Shown: positions 56,608 to 64,000 of the stretch, one piece after another
Position numbering within the stretch: the first letter of the stretch is position 1
Layout of the letters: each line of letters starts with the position of its first letter
Translations under genes and position numbers: made by a program
Notes under the pieces: generated by a model
Seen by the model: only the letters and a program-made list of their open reading frames with translations
The model's database searches: none
What the model was told of the DNA's origin: nothing
NCBI RefSeq assembly: GCF_900142195.1
Contig: NZ_FRAB01000008.1
Span: 167,489 to 231,488 of the forward strand
DNA from: Paraburkholderia terricola
GTDB taxonomy: Bacteria > Pseudomonadota > Gammaproteobacteria > Burkholderiales > Burkholderiaceae
Length of the DNA: 64,000 nt
Direction of reading: 5' to 3'

Positions 56608-57771
56608 TCAAGCGGTCTTTCGCCGGAACGGCCTGAAGAACCGGCGAATCTCCGCCGCGAGCAGATCGGGCTTTTCCATTGCGGCGAAGTGTCCGCCGCT
56701 CGGCATGTCCGTCCATTGCACGACGTCGAAGGTCCGTTCAAGCCAACTGCGCGGCGGACGGCTGAGTTCCTTCGGAAAACGCGCGTAACCGACCGGCGGC
56801 ACGACCCGCGGTCCGTCGGCGAAACGCATCGGCTGAAGGCGGTTTTCCCAATACAGTTGCATCGACGAACCGATGCTCTGCGTGTACCAGTAGAGCGAGA
56901 TGTTGGTGAGCAGTTCGTCCTTGGAAAACACCCGCTCGACGTCGCCGCCGCAATCGCTCCAGGCGCGAAACTTTTCCCCGATCCACGCCGCGAGTCCCAT
57001 CGGCGAATCGTTGAGCGACGCGGCCAGCGTCTGCGGCTTCGTGGCGTGCATGTGCGAATAGCCGCCTTCGAGCGCGGCCCATTCGTTTCTCTCGCGCAAG
57101 AAATTTTCTTCCGCCGACGTGAGCGGCGTTTGAGCCGCGCCGATTGCGGGCTCGTAGGAACTCGGCAAGAAGTTCAGGTGAATGCCGTCGACCGCCGTGT
57201 CATGCCGCGCGGCAAGCGCGACCGACACGCCCGCGCCGAGATCGCCGCCCTGCGCGCCGAAGCGCTCGTACCCGAGGCCGCGCATCAACGACACCCACAG
57301 GTCCGCGATCTGGAATGCGGACATGCCAGGCTGCGCCGGCGCCGGCGAGAACGCGAAGCCCGGCAGCGACGGAATCACCACATCGAAGGCATCGCCGGCG
57401 TCGCCGCCGAATGCGGCGGGGTCGCACAACTGGTCGACGAGTGTGTGGAACTCGAAGAACGAACCCGGCCAGCCATGCGTCACCACTAACGGATAGGGCG
57501 CTGCGCCCGCGCCGCGCCGATGGACGAAGTGAACGCGTTGACCGTCGACGTCGGCGAGAAACTGCGGTTGCCGGTTCAAGCCGCGCTCGGCCTCGCGCCA
57601 ATCGAAACGCTCGGCCCAGTAGCCGGCGAGCTCGCGCAGCCATGCCGGATCGGCGCCCTGCTGCCACGCGGGCGCGGGCGTGACCGGCGACCAGCGCGTC
57701 GCGCGGATGCGCCGGCGGAGATCGTCGACGTCAGGTTCGGGTATGGCGATCTGAAACGGTGCGATATGCAT
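56608..57771 (-). CDS. Epoxide hydrolase
   Basis: Alpha/beta-hydrolase of 387 residues with the epoxide hydrolase N-terminal domain (about 1-105, IPEPDVDDLRRRIRATRW). It has the oxyanion motif HGWPGSFFEF, the nucleophile Asp in GAQGGDLGAGVS and the catalytic His in GGHFAAME near the end. The paired tyrosines that polarise the epoxide should lie in the cap. GAGGAA precedes the ATG at 57771. Substrate not known. Confidence 0.92.
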   Translation of the reverse strand: MHIAPFQIAIPEPDVDDLRRRIRATRWSPVTPAPAWQQGADPAWLRELAGYWAERFDWREAERGLNRQPQFLADVDGQRVHFVHRRGAGAAPYPLVVTHGWPGSFFEFHTLVDQLCDPAAFGGDAGDAFDVVIPSLPGFAFSPAPAQPGMSAFQIADLWVSLMRGLGYERFGAQGGDLGAGVSVALAARHDTAVDGIHLNFLPSSYEPAIGAAQTPLTSAEENFLRERNEWAALEGGYSHMHATKPQTLAASLNDSPMGLAAWIGEKFRAWSDCGGDVERVFSKDELLTNISLYWYTQSIGSSMQLYWENRLQPMRFADGPRVVPPVGYARFPKELSRPPRSWLERTFDVVQWTDMPSGGHFAAMEKPDLLAAEIRRFFRPFRRKTA

Positions 57772-58070
57772 GGCGATTTCCTCGGCACAAGGGAATGGGG
57801 TGACACGCACGCGGCATGCGCTAACGATGAAGACCGGCAAGTGGACAAAGCCCGGCCTCGAACACGCGAAGCAACTTCGCATCGTACACAATCAGCGCTT
57901 TCGCGTTTGGCGTGCCGCGGACCTCCTGTTTGCGGCGCTCGACAGGACCCGTGGCGCATAGTTTGAAGCCCCCTTCAATCTGTGCGATGCTAGCGACGGC
58001 CCAGCAATCGTATGAAATAAGAGTGGGTGTGAGGCAGACCAATCCTGTTGTCCATTCCCCAGGAGGAGAC

Positions 58071-59756
58071 ATGATTGTGTCATCGCAATGGCGCGCCATC
58101 CGCGCCGCTCGCACGGCTTTCCAGCCTTCGCCCCTTCCCTCTGCGCCGCGTTCCGGAATGAAAAGCCTGCGGCGAGCAAGCGCCGCTTCCAGCTTCGTCT
58201 TTCTGCTCGGTCTCGCCGGCGTCTGCCATGCCGACACCCAGGTCGGCAGCACGCTTCCACCCGCGCCCAGTACGCTCTACGGCGACCTGTTCGTAGCCGT
58301 GCAAACCGCGCAGATCTATCCCGACCAGAAGACCTTCGTCGACGCGACGCCGAACGCCGACCCCGCCACGATCGTGCAACTGTACGAACAGCAGAAGAGC
58401 AATCCCGCCTTTTCGCTGGCGAATTTCGTCAACCAGTACTTCACGCCGCCGAGCGAGCCGGTCATCACGCCGCCCGCGAATCAAACGCTGCGCGAACATA
58501 TCAACTGGTTGTGGCCCGCGCTCACGCGCACCACCACGAGCGCGCCGCCGAACAGCTCGCTGATTCCCTTGCCGAAGCCCTATGTGGTGCCCGGCGGCCG
58601 GTTCCGCGAAGGCTACTACTGGGACACCTATTTCACGATGCTCGGGTTACAGGAATCCGGCCATGAGGATCTCGTCGACAACATGCTCGACAACTTCGCC
58701 TACGAGATCGATACCTTCGGCCACATTCCGAACGGCAATCGCACCTACTATCTGGACCGCTCGCAGCCGCCGTTTTTCTCGCATATGGTGGCGCTCGCGG
58801 CGAAGGTGGAAGGCAACACCGTCTATCAGAAGTACTTGCCCGCGCTGCGCAAGGAATACGCGTACTGGATGCGGGGCGAGACCACGACGCAACCCGGTCA
58901 GGCCACCCGCAACGTCGTCGTGATGCCGGACCGCACGGTGCTCAACCGCTACTGGGATGAACTGGATACGCCGCGTGACGAGTCGTATCTCGAAGACATC
59001 AAGACCGCGCAACAGGCCAGCGGCCGCAGCCCGAACGAGGTGTACCGCGAGTTGCGCGCGACCGCCGAAAGCGGCTGGGATTTCAGCTCGCGCTGGTTCG
59101 GCGACAACATGACGCTCGCGACGGTGCGCACCACGTCGATCATTCCCGTCGATCTGAACAGCCTGATGTTCCACCTCGAAATCACCATCGCGAAAGGCTG
59201 CGGTGCGACGCGCGATTTCCGCTGCGTCGGCGAGTTCGCGCAACGCGCGGCAAAACGCGCGCTCGGCATCAACAAGTACCTGTGGAATGCCAACGGCTAC
59301 TACGGCGACTACGACTGGCAGCTCGCCAGGCCGCGCGACAACAAGACCGCGGCGATGGTGTTTCCGTTGTTCGTCGGCGCGGCCTGGCCGGAGCGCGCGC
59401 AAAAGACCGCGCGGCAAGTGCAGTCCACGTTGCTGCAAGCGGGCGGCCTCGTCACGACGACCTATAACACCACGCAGCAGTGGGATGCGCCGAACGGCTG
59501 GGCGCCGCTGCATTGGGTCGCTATCGAAGGCTTGAAACGCTATGGCCAGGATGAGCTTGCCCAGCAGATCGGCACGCGTTTTCTCGCTGACGTGAAGGGC
59601 GTTTATGCGTCGGAGAAGAAGCTGGTCGAGAAGTACGTGGTCGAAGGCGCGGGAACCGGTGGCGGAGGCGGCGGCGAATATCCGCTGCAGGACGGCTTCG
59701 GCTGGACAAACGGCGTGACGCTCAAGCTGCTCGATCTGTACAGTCCGGGCGAATGA
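58071..59756 (+). CDS. treA: Periplasmic alpha,alpha-trehalase (GH37)
   Basis: Hydrolyses trehalose to two glucose molecules. The 561-residue protein has signature 1 [15 protein letters not shown] at 174-188, signature 2 [10 protein letters not shown] near 470-479 and a Gly-rich stretch near the end. The signal peptide begins at an internal Met ([18 protein letters not shown], about 30-50), so the first 29 residues form an unusual extension. The ATG at 58071 has AGGAGGAG upstream, and the shorter start has none. In the periplasm its product glucose could feed the glucose dehydrogenase. Confidence 0.95.
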   Translation: MIVSSQWRAIRAARTAFQPSPLPSAPRSGMKSLRRASAASSFVFLLGLAGVCHADTQVGSTLPPAPSTLYGDLFVAVQTAQIYPDQKTFVDATPNADPATIVQLYEQQKSNPAFSLANFVNQYFTPPSEPVITPPANQTLREHINWLWPALTRTTTSAPPNSSLIPLPKPYVVPGGRFREGYYWDTYFTMLGLQESGHEDLVDNMLDNFAYEIDTFGHIPNGNRTYYLDRSQPPFFSHMVALAAKVEGNTVYQKYLPALRKEYAYWMRGETTTQPGQATRNVVVMPDRTVLNRYWDELDTPRDESYLEDIKTAQQASGRSPNEVYRELRATAESGWDFSSRWFGDNMTLATVRTTSIIPVDLNSLMFHLEITIAKGCGATRDFRCVGEFAQRAAKRALGINKYLWNANGYYGDYDWQLARPRDNKTAAMVFPLFVGAAWPERAQKTARQVQSTLLQAGGLVTTTYNTTQQWDAPNGWAPLHWVAIEGLKRYGQDELAQQIGTRFLADVKGVYASEKKLVEKYVVEGAGTGGGGGGEYPLQDGFGWTNGVTLKLLDLYSPGE

Positions 59757-59792
59757 AGGCGGGCAACGCCGCCTGCCCGGGTTCGCCAAAAC

Positions 59793-59812
59793 TACTGTAT
59801 AAAATCACAGTA
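59793..59812. promoter_or_regulatory. LexA (SOS) box before alkB-like gene
   Basis: The 20-bp sequence TACTGTATAAAATCACAGTA matches the LexA pattern CTGT-N8-ACAG with symmetric flanks. It overlaps a -10-like TACAAT at 59811-59816. It is 65 bp before the AlkB-like start at 59877. Confidence 0.9.
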
Positions 59813-59876
59813 CAATGACGTGCACGAGGCGCCCGTCGCCGTCCGAACGGGCGCTCGTTACCGCAACGTTGAAATC

Positions 59877-60458
59877 ATGGCGTCCCAGCAAGACCTCTTC
59901 GCACCCGAGCCCGTCTCTCTCGTTCGTGACGGCGAAGGCGGGATTCGTTACCTGCCCGAGTCGATCGCGGCCGCCGTCGCACAACGGTGGTTCGAGGAGG
60001 CGTTCCGCAATATCGGCTGGCTGAGCCAGCAGCGCGTGATGTACGAGCGCGAAGTCGCGGTGCCGCGTCTGATCGCCACCTTCTCGCGCGACTGCGCGGA
60101 TTTGCCCGCGCCGTTGAGCGAAGCGTTCGAAGCCGTTCGCGCACTGGTCGGCGCACCGTTCAACCGCGTCGGTCTCAACCTCTATCGCGACGGCAACGAC
60201 AGCGTCGCGCCGCACGGCGACAAAACGGAAAAGCTCCTGCCCGCGCAGCCGATTGCGATCGTCTCGCTCGGCGCGAGCCGCCGCATGTCGATCCGGCCGA
60301 AGGCGCGCGGCGGCCGCACGGTGCATGTGGAACTGGAGGCCGGCAGTTGCATCGTGATGAGCTATGCGTCGCAATTCACGCACGAGCACAGCATTCCCAA
60401 GACGCCGGCCGTGACTGAACCGCGTATCAGTCTTGCGTTTCGCTGCTTCAACGGTTGA
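59877..60458 (+). CDS. AlkB-like 2-oxoglutarate/Fe(II) dioxygenase
   Basis: Predicted DNA or RNA alkylation-repair dioxygenase of 193 residues. The iron ligands are His113 and Asp115 in APHGDKTEK with the later His in FTHEHSIPKT; RISLAFRC fits the family's Arg-rich end that binds 2-oxoglutarate. NLYRDGNDSVAPH is the typical run before the first ligand. The start at 59877 was chosen because the -10 element and LexA box lie before it; a GTG at 59820 would fall at the transcription start. Confidence 0.9.
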   Translation: MASQQDLFAPEPVSLVRDGEGGIRYLPESIAAAVAQRWFEEAFRNIGWLSQQRVMYEREVAVPRLIATFSRDCADLPAPLSEAFEAVRALVGAPFNRVGLNLYRDGNDSVAPHGDKTEKLLPAQPIAIVSLGASRRMSIRPKARGGRTVHVELEAGSCIVMSYASQFTHEHSIPKTPAVTEPRISLAFRCFNG

Positions 60459-60788
60459 GCGCACTGCGCGGTGCGGTTCGGTTGCTGGTGGGTCTTACTC
60501 CCGGCTCGCAGGCACGCGGTAGGCAACCCGCTTGCTTGCGTGGCACAGCGCCGTCACGACACATGCGGCCAATCGGCGGCGCCAAACGAAAAAAACCCCG
60601 GCTGGGGAATCAGTTCCAGCCGGGGCCAACTCTCTCGCTCGCACACGGAAACCGTGCGTGCATCGGCACTGTATCCGCGCCAGTGGCACGGATATATAGG
60701 CCGCGTTGGAAGAGACTGTTCCAAGGCAACGTTGCAGCCGCCGCCACCCTGCGCGCCTTTCCCGCGCGGAGCGCCACCCGATCGGGAC
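60459..60788. other. Intergenic region holding a minus-strand terminator
   Basis: Between the AlkB-like and small lipoprotein genes, which converge here. It holds the terminator at 60589-60625. TATCCG and CGGATA form a loose inverted repeat near 60670-60695. No gene seen. Confidence 0.5.
60589..60625 (-). terminator. Rho-independent terminator of the small lipoprotein gene
   Basis: Perfect 10-bp GC-rich stem (60596-60605 with 60616-60625) with a 10-nt loop, ending in a T run on the minus strand (A run at 60589-60595 on plus). Confidence 0.9.
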
Positions 60789-61016
60789 TTACTGGCTCGC
60801 CGGGCGTGCCGGCGCGATGCCGACCGGCGGGGTCACACGCTTTGCCGCGTCGCTGTTACCGGTGCCGCTCGGCGCGGCCGAGTTGCTCATCACGCCGCTG
60901 CTGCCCGAACTCATCGTGTCCCTGCTGGTGTTGTCCACGCGCTTGCAACCGCTCGCACCCACGGTCAGCGCGGCGATCGACGCCGCAATCAACGTGCTTC
61001 TCAGGATCGAATTCAT
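60789..61016 (-). CDS. Small lipoprotein, hypothetical
   Basis: A 75-residue protein with a lipoprotein signal (MNSILRSTLIAASIAALTVG) and lipobox ASGC near 25, followed by a Ser/Gly/Pro-rich tail. GGGAGGG lies upstream of the ATG at 61016; upstream codons in the longer frame are less likely. Transcribed toward the terminator at 60589. No family recognised. Confidence 0.75.
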   Translation of the reverse strand: MNSILRSTLIAASIAALTVGASGCKRVDNTSRDTMSSGSSGVMSNSAAPSGTGNSDAAKRVTPPVGIAPARPASQ

Positions 61017-61173
61017 GACGACTGCCCTCCCCTCCAACTTGTTTTACGCGGCTTCGCGCCACGCCCGGACTTCTGCACGAAGCGCAGCATTGGCCATGCC
61101 TGCTTCGCTTGCGAAACAGGCGCGCAGTCGGGTCGAAGATGAAAAGACGATGATCGTCAGTCGATGAGCGGCG

Positions 61174-61377
61174 TCATTCGTTGGTGGGGTTGCCCGGGTC
61201 GGTCTTGCCTTTGCGAATGTTCTCCTTTTGGTCACCCAGGTCTTTCCGGTTTGCGCCGTTCATGATCTGCACGTCGCCCTCGACCTTGCGGTCCTCGTTG
61301 CCGGTCACGGCGCCCAACCCCTTGTTGACGAGGCCCTTCAATTGTTCGGCGATACCTTTCGATTGATCGCTGCTCAT
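61174..61377 (-). CDS. CsbD family protein
   Basis: A 67-residue hydrophilic protein with the CsbD pattern EQLKGLVNKGLGAVTGNEDRK. CsbD is a small stress-response protein in many bacteria, sigma-B-controlled in Bacillus; its action is unknown. AAGGAG lies before the ATG. Consistent with the many stress-type genes in this window. Confidence 0.9.
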   Translation of the reverse strand: MSSDQSKGIAEQLKGLVNKGLGAVTGNEDRKVEGDVQIMNGANRKDLGDQKENIRKGKTDPGNPTNE

Positions 61378-61480
61378 GCGCTAGCTCCTTGTCCGTATGC
61401 GGTCCGCTAACGACGTCCTTGTCTAGAAATCGCTTCACTCTGATGCTACGTGTCCACGTGAACAGCTGGTATCAGAGTGT

Positions 61481-61969
61481 ATGAGTGAGAAACGAGACCT
61501 GCGTAGCCGACTGGTCATCGGCCGAAAGCGAGATGGGCGCCGAGAATATGACGATGCTGCGCGAGACGAACTGGTACAGATCTGCTTGCAGCCCGGCGTT
61601 TCCATAGCGCGGACCGCCATGGAGCATGGTCTCAATCCGAACCTCCTGCGCAGCTGGATCGCCCGCTACCAGAAGATTCAGGCGCAGCTCGAACACGAGC
61701 GAGTCGCCCGAACGCCCGCGATTTCTGACGGCGTCACGATCGACCTCCCCAATCCCCCATCGACGTTCGTGCCGATCGTAGCGGCTATCGCATCGCCGTG
61801 CGCACAACCGTCCGAGCCATCACCGTTGCCTTCTTCGATGGCGCTTTCGCTGCACGTGCGTCTATCGAATGGCGTCGAGTTCGATCTCGGCGAGGCAAGC
61901 ATCGACGAATTGGCCACGGTCATTCAAATGCTCGGGAGGCTGCCGTGTTCCGGTTCGACGAAGGCTTGA
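61481..61969 (+). CDS. tnpA: IS66 accessory protein TnpA
   Basis: A 162-residue protein with the IS66 TnpA helix-turn-helix: RREYDDAARDELVQICLQPGVSIARTAMEHGLN, then LRSWIARYQ. It is needed for efficient IS66 transposition. The ATG overlaps a repeat element. The stop lies inside the tnpB gene (25-base overlap). Confidence 0.9.
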   Translation: MSEKRDLRSRLVIGRKRDGRREYDDAARDELVQICLQPGVSIARTAMEHGLNPNLLRSWIARYQKIQAQLEHERVARTPAISDGVTIDLPNPPSTFVPIVAAIASPCAQPSEPSPLPSSMALSLHVRLSNGVEFDLGEASIDELATVIQMLGRLPCSGSTKA

Positions 61970-62298
61970 AGGTCTACCTGCACCGCGATCCCGTCGACTT
62001 CCGATACGGCATGAACAGCCTGTCGATTCTCGTCGAACAGTCGATGCGCTTGAACCCGATGGACGCGTCGCTCTACGTGTTCGGCAATCGACGTCGCGAT
62101 CGGATCAAGATCCTCGGCTGGGATGGGAACGGATTCTGGTTGCTGATGAAGCGCCTCGAGGTTGATCACTTCACCTGGCCGGGCAAGAAAACCGAAGTCG
62201 TGACGATGACGACGGAGCTGCTGCACGCGTTGCTCGACGGTGACGACATTACCACGGTCCAGCGGCATCCGACGCGGAAATATTTACGCGTGAGCTGA
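61945..62298 (+). CDS. tnpB: IS66 accessory protein TnpB
   Basis: A 117-residue IS66 Orf2-like protein: FRFDEGLKVYLHRDPVDFRYGMNSL and KILGWDGNGFWLLMKRLE. GGGAGG sits six bases before the GTG start at 61945. Overlaps tnpA by 25 bases. Confidence 0.9.
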   Translation: MFRFDEGLKVYLHRDPVDFRYGMNSLSILVEQSMRLNPMDASLYVFGNRRRDRIKILGWDGNGFWLLMKRLEVDHFTWPGKKTEVVTMTTELLHALLDGDDITTVQRHPTRKYLRVS

Positions 62299-62327
62299 AC
62301 ATCGATCGGCATGCCTGTCCAATCAGC

Positions 62328-63669
62328 ATGCCGATTCAAGTCACCGTCACCGCCGATGAACTCGCCGCGCTGCTCGCGATTCGTGAGCAGCACGCAGCAC
62401 TTCAGCAAGAGCGAGACGAACTGCGTAGCATGGTGCGTCTCGTGACGGCGGAGCGCGACTTGGCCGAAGAACGACTGCGCTCTTACCGTCGCGAGCTGTT
62501 CGGCGCGAAGAGTGAAGCACGGGACTCCGATCAGCTCGGCCTGTTCAACGAGGCCGAAGCGCTGGGCGCAAACGCGACGCCCGCGCAGGAAGATGCCCCC
62601 GATACGACGGTCGCCGCCCATACACGCAAGAAGCGCGGTCATCGCAAGCCGCTCGATCCCAGCCTGCCGCGTGACATCGTACGGCACGAACTACCCGAAG
62701 TCGAACGCTTCTGTGCGAACGACGGTCACGCGCTCGTCGAGTTCGGCGTAGAGATCAGCGAACAGCTCACGGTAATCCCTGAGCAGCTTCGGGTGATCCA
62801 GCACCAGCGCGAAATATGCGTGCCCGTGCTGTGAGCTCGGCATCAAGGTGACGCCGGCGCCGCCACGTATCATCCCCCGCGGACTGTTGAGCGAATCGGC
62901 GCTCGCGTGGATTGCCACCGGCAAGTATCAGTTCGGCATGCCGCTGTATCGGCAAGCGGGTCTGCTGCGCCGCTTCGGTGGCGATATCTCGTCGAACACG
63001 ATCGCCGCCAGCATGGTCCGCGTCGGCCTCGCAACACAGCCCGTGATCAACCTGGTGCGCGACGTGCTGCTGGATACTGAGCTGATCTACTGCGACGAGA
63101 CGACGCTCCAGGTGCTGAAAGAAGAAGGCCGCCGTGCGCAAACGAAAAGTTACCTGTGGGCGCAAATGACGGATTCGGGTGTGCTCATCCGCTGCTTCAC
63201 CTATACACCGGGGCGTGGTGCCAAGTTAGGAGACAAGCTGTTCACCGGCATCCGTGCGGGCGCGGTTATGATGACCGACGGCTACGAACCCTACAACGAC
63301 ATTGCCGAGCGTCATCAGCTCGTGCACCTGGGATGTTGGGTTCATGTGAGACGGTACTTCGTCAAAGCGGAAGACAGCGTGCCGAAGGCGGCACGCACGC
63401 CTCATCTGCTCGCGACGCGCTTCATCAAGCTGATCGGCAAGCTGTTCGCGGCCGAAGCGCGTAGAGAAACATGGTCGGCATCGCGACGACAGCGATTGCG
63501 ACGACGTTACAGCGCGCGCGTGCTCGCCGCAATCCACACGCTGATGGTCGAGCAGTCGCCTGGTGTCACGCCGAAGAGCCTGCTCGGCAAGGGTCTGACC
63601 TATCTGCGCTCGCAGTGGCCGAAACTCATCCGCTACGTCGAAAATGGCGACTGGCCCATCTCGAATAAC
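62328..63669 (+). pseudogene. tnpC: IS66 transposase TnpC, frameshifted and truncated
   Basis: The N-terminal part (62328-62834, frame 3) carries the leucine-zipper-like start and the DUF4372/zinc-binding-like start of TnpC. At 62811-62820 the frame is lost: an apparent 2-base deletion after the QHQR codons shifts the reading so that a stop comes at 62834. The rest continues in frame 1 with CELGIKVTPAPPRIIPRGLL, the DDE-type YCDETTLQVLK, WAQMTDSG and SNN, then breaks where the family's PCENAIRPF should follow. A transposase made from it would not be functional. Confidence 0.92.
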
Positions 63670-63704
63670 GTCATTCATGCCGCTAGCGGCATGAATGACG
63701 TTAT
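63665..63704. repeat. Perfect 40-bp palindrome at element junction
   Basis: Bases 63665-63684 are the exact reverse complement of 63685-63704, with no loop. The left few bases come from IS66 tnpC; the rest belongs to the incoming element. TTATGCCG occurs at 63702-63709 and again at 63719-63726, and as CGGCATTA at 63785-63792. Confidence 0.97.
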
Positions 63705-64000
63705 GCCGACTCCCCGATTATGCCGCGTCATGAATCCACGGACACAACGGTTGGCGGATCTCTATTCCCGGTCGCTCCGGTTGTCGGCATTATCAGAGAG
63801 CCTCCAGGAAGGCGAGCAACGGATCTGGAGGTTTGTAGCGTGTCGGTGCAAGACCACTCGCCGTCGCGTGCGCGAGCGCGCGTTCCTTGAGTTGCATGTC
63901 GGCGTGCAAATAGATCTGAGTAGTCTCGGAGGACTCGTGACCGAGCCAGAGCGCGATCACGGTCAGGTCGACGCCGTGATGCATCAGGCTCATCGCGGCC
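63670..64000. mobile_element. End of a tyrosine-recombinase element inserted in IS66 tnpC
   Basis: Unrelated sequence begins where the IS66 transposase breaks, and carries the end of a tyrosine recombinase gene on the minus strand. TTATGCCG motifs at its edge look like recombinase binding sites. The rest is outside the window. Elements with three adjacent tyrosine recombinases (RIT elements) are common in Burkholderia and would fit, but only one partial gene is visible. Confidence 0.7.
63793..64000 (-). CDS. Tyrosine recombinase, C-terminal part
   Basis: About 69 C-terminal residues of a site-specific recombinase. The catalytic run includes MHHGVDLTVIALWLGHES (the His of the LGH box) and the nucleophile Tyr in TQIYLHAD; it ends near PDPLLAFLEAL. 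The start and Arg/Lys catalytic residues lie outside the window. The active-site residues that are visible are intact. Confidence 0.88.
   Translation of the reverse strand, partial: AAMSLMHHGVDLTVIALWLGHESSETTQIYLHADMQLKERALAHATASGLAPTRYKPPDPLLAFLEAL

Larger units (their letters stand above)
61445..63669 (+). mobile_element. IS66-family insertion sequence, 3' end missing
   Basis: Contains tnpA, tnpB and a damaged tnpC in the standard IS66 order. The left end was not resolved: a 9-bp inverted repeat (61436-61444 with 61471-61479) lies just before tnpA, but the usual IS66 terminal GTAAGC-type start was not found. The right end is absent because tnpC is interrupted at about 63669. Left boundary is approximate. 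Confidence 0.8.

Overview
The window is GC-rich with dense, short-spaced genes and reads as chromosome of a Betaproteobacterium of the Burkholderia sensu lato group, most likely Paraburkholderia or a close relative. The best evidence is an FAD-dependent glucose dehydrogenase operon (gamma-alpha-beta) that closely resembles the Burkholderia cepacia enzyme, a Burkholderia-type porin, and several small proteins typical of the group. No rRNA gene, CRISPR array or convincing intact tRNA was seen.

Layout. Positions 1-1767 hold an RND efflux outer-membrane lipoprotein, whose 3' end overlaps a convergent AI-2E-type permease with a long C-terminal extension. Then come DUF2934 and GlgX (glycogen debranching), a PRC-barrel protein, and a molybdenum hydroxylase operon (PaoABC type, 7.3-11.1 kb). 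From 11.4 to 28.5 kb lies a stress and repair region with many small genes behind strong ribosome binding sites. It includes CBS, DUF2795, SDR, a CheY-like regulator, DUF4142, UdgX-type uracil-DNA binding protein, ATP-dependent DNA ligase with its exonuclease, YihY, a large hybrid sensor kinase, a quinone oxidoreductase, transketolase, a cupin and several tiny unknown proteins. At 28.5-33.3 kb are the glucose dehydrogenase operon and the porin. At 33.7-40.3 kb are a CobS/CobT-like AAA-VWA pair, a persulfide-dioxygenase-like hydrolase, MarC, and a DUF3311/solute:sodium symporter pair.

From 40.4 to 61.4 kb the genes are mostly metabolic or regulatory. They comprise a diguanylate cyclase with a membrane partner, an M1 aminopeptidase lipoprotein, a Tat-exported aldo/keto reductase, GST, an ArsR-AHSA1 pair with a near-consensus promoter giving an apparently leaderless mRNA, LysR, a LivK-like binding protein, a DadA-like oxidase and a divergent MocR regulator. 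They are followed by a beta-propeller-like lipoprotein, a glycosyltransferase-like protein, epoxide hydrolase, periplasmic trehalase and an AlkB homologue behind an almost perfect LexA box. A small lipoprotein and CsbD close this part.

The last 2.6 kb are mobile DNA. An IS66-family element has tnpA, tnpB and a tnpC that is frameshifted and then cut off. At the cut is a perfect 40-bp palindrome, followed by the end of a second element carrying a tyrosine recombinase that runs off the window.

The items most worth follow-up are the UdgX/ligase/exonuclease repair island, the orphan CobS/CobT-like pair, the LexA-controlled AlkB, the molybdenum hydroxylase without a visible chaperone or export signal, the repeated operator-like motifs (19.6 kb and 52.5 kb), the tRNA-like structure at 28.1 kb and the recombinase/IS66 junction.
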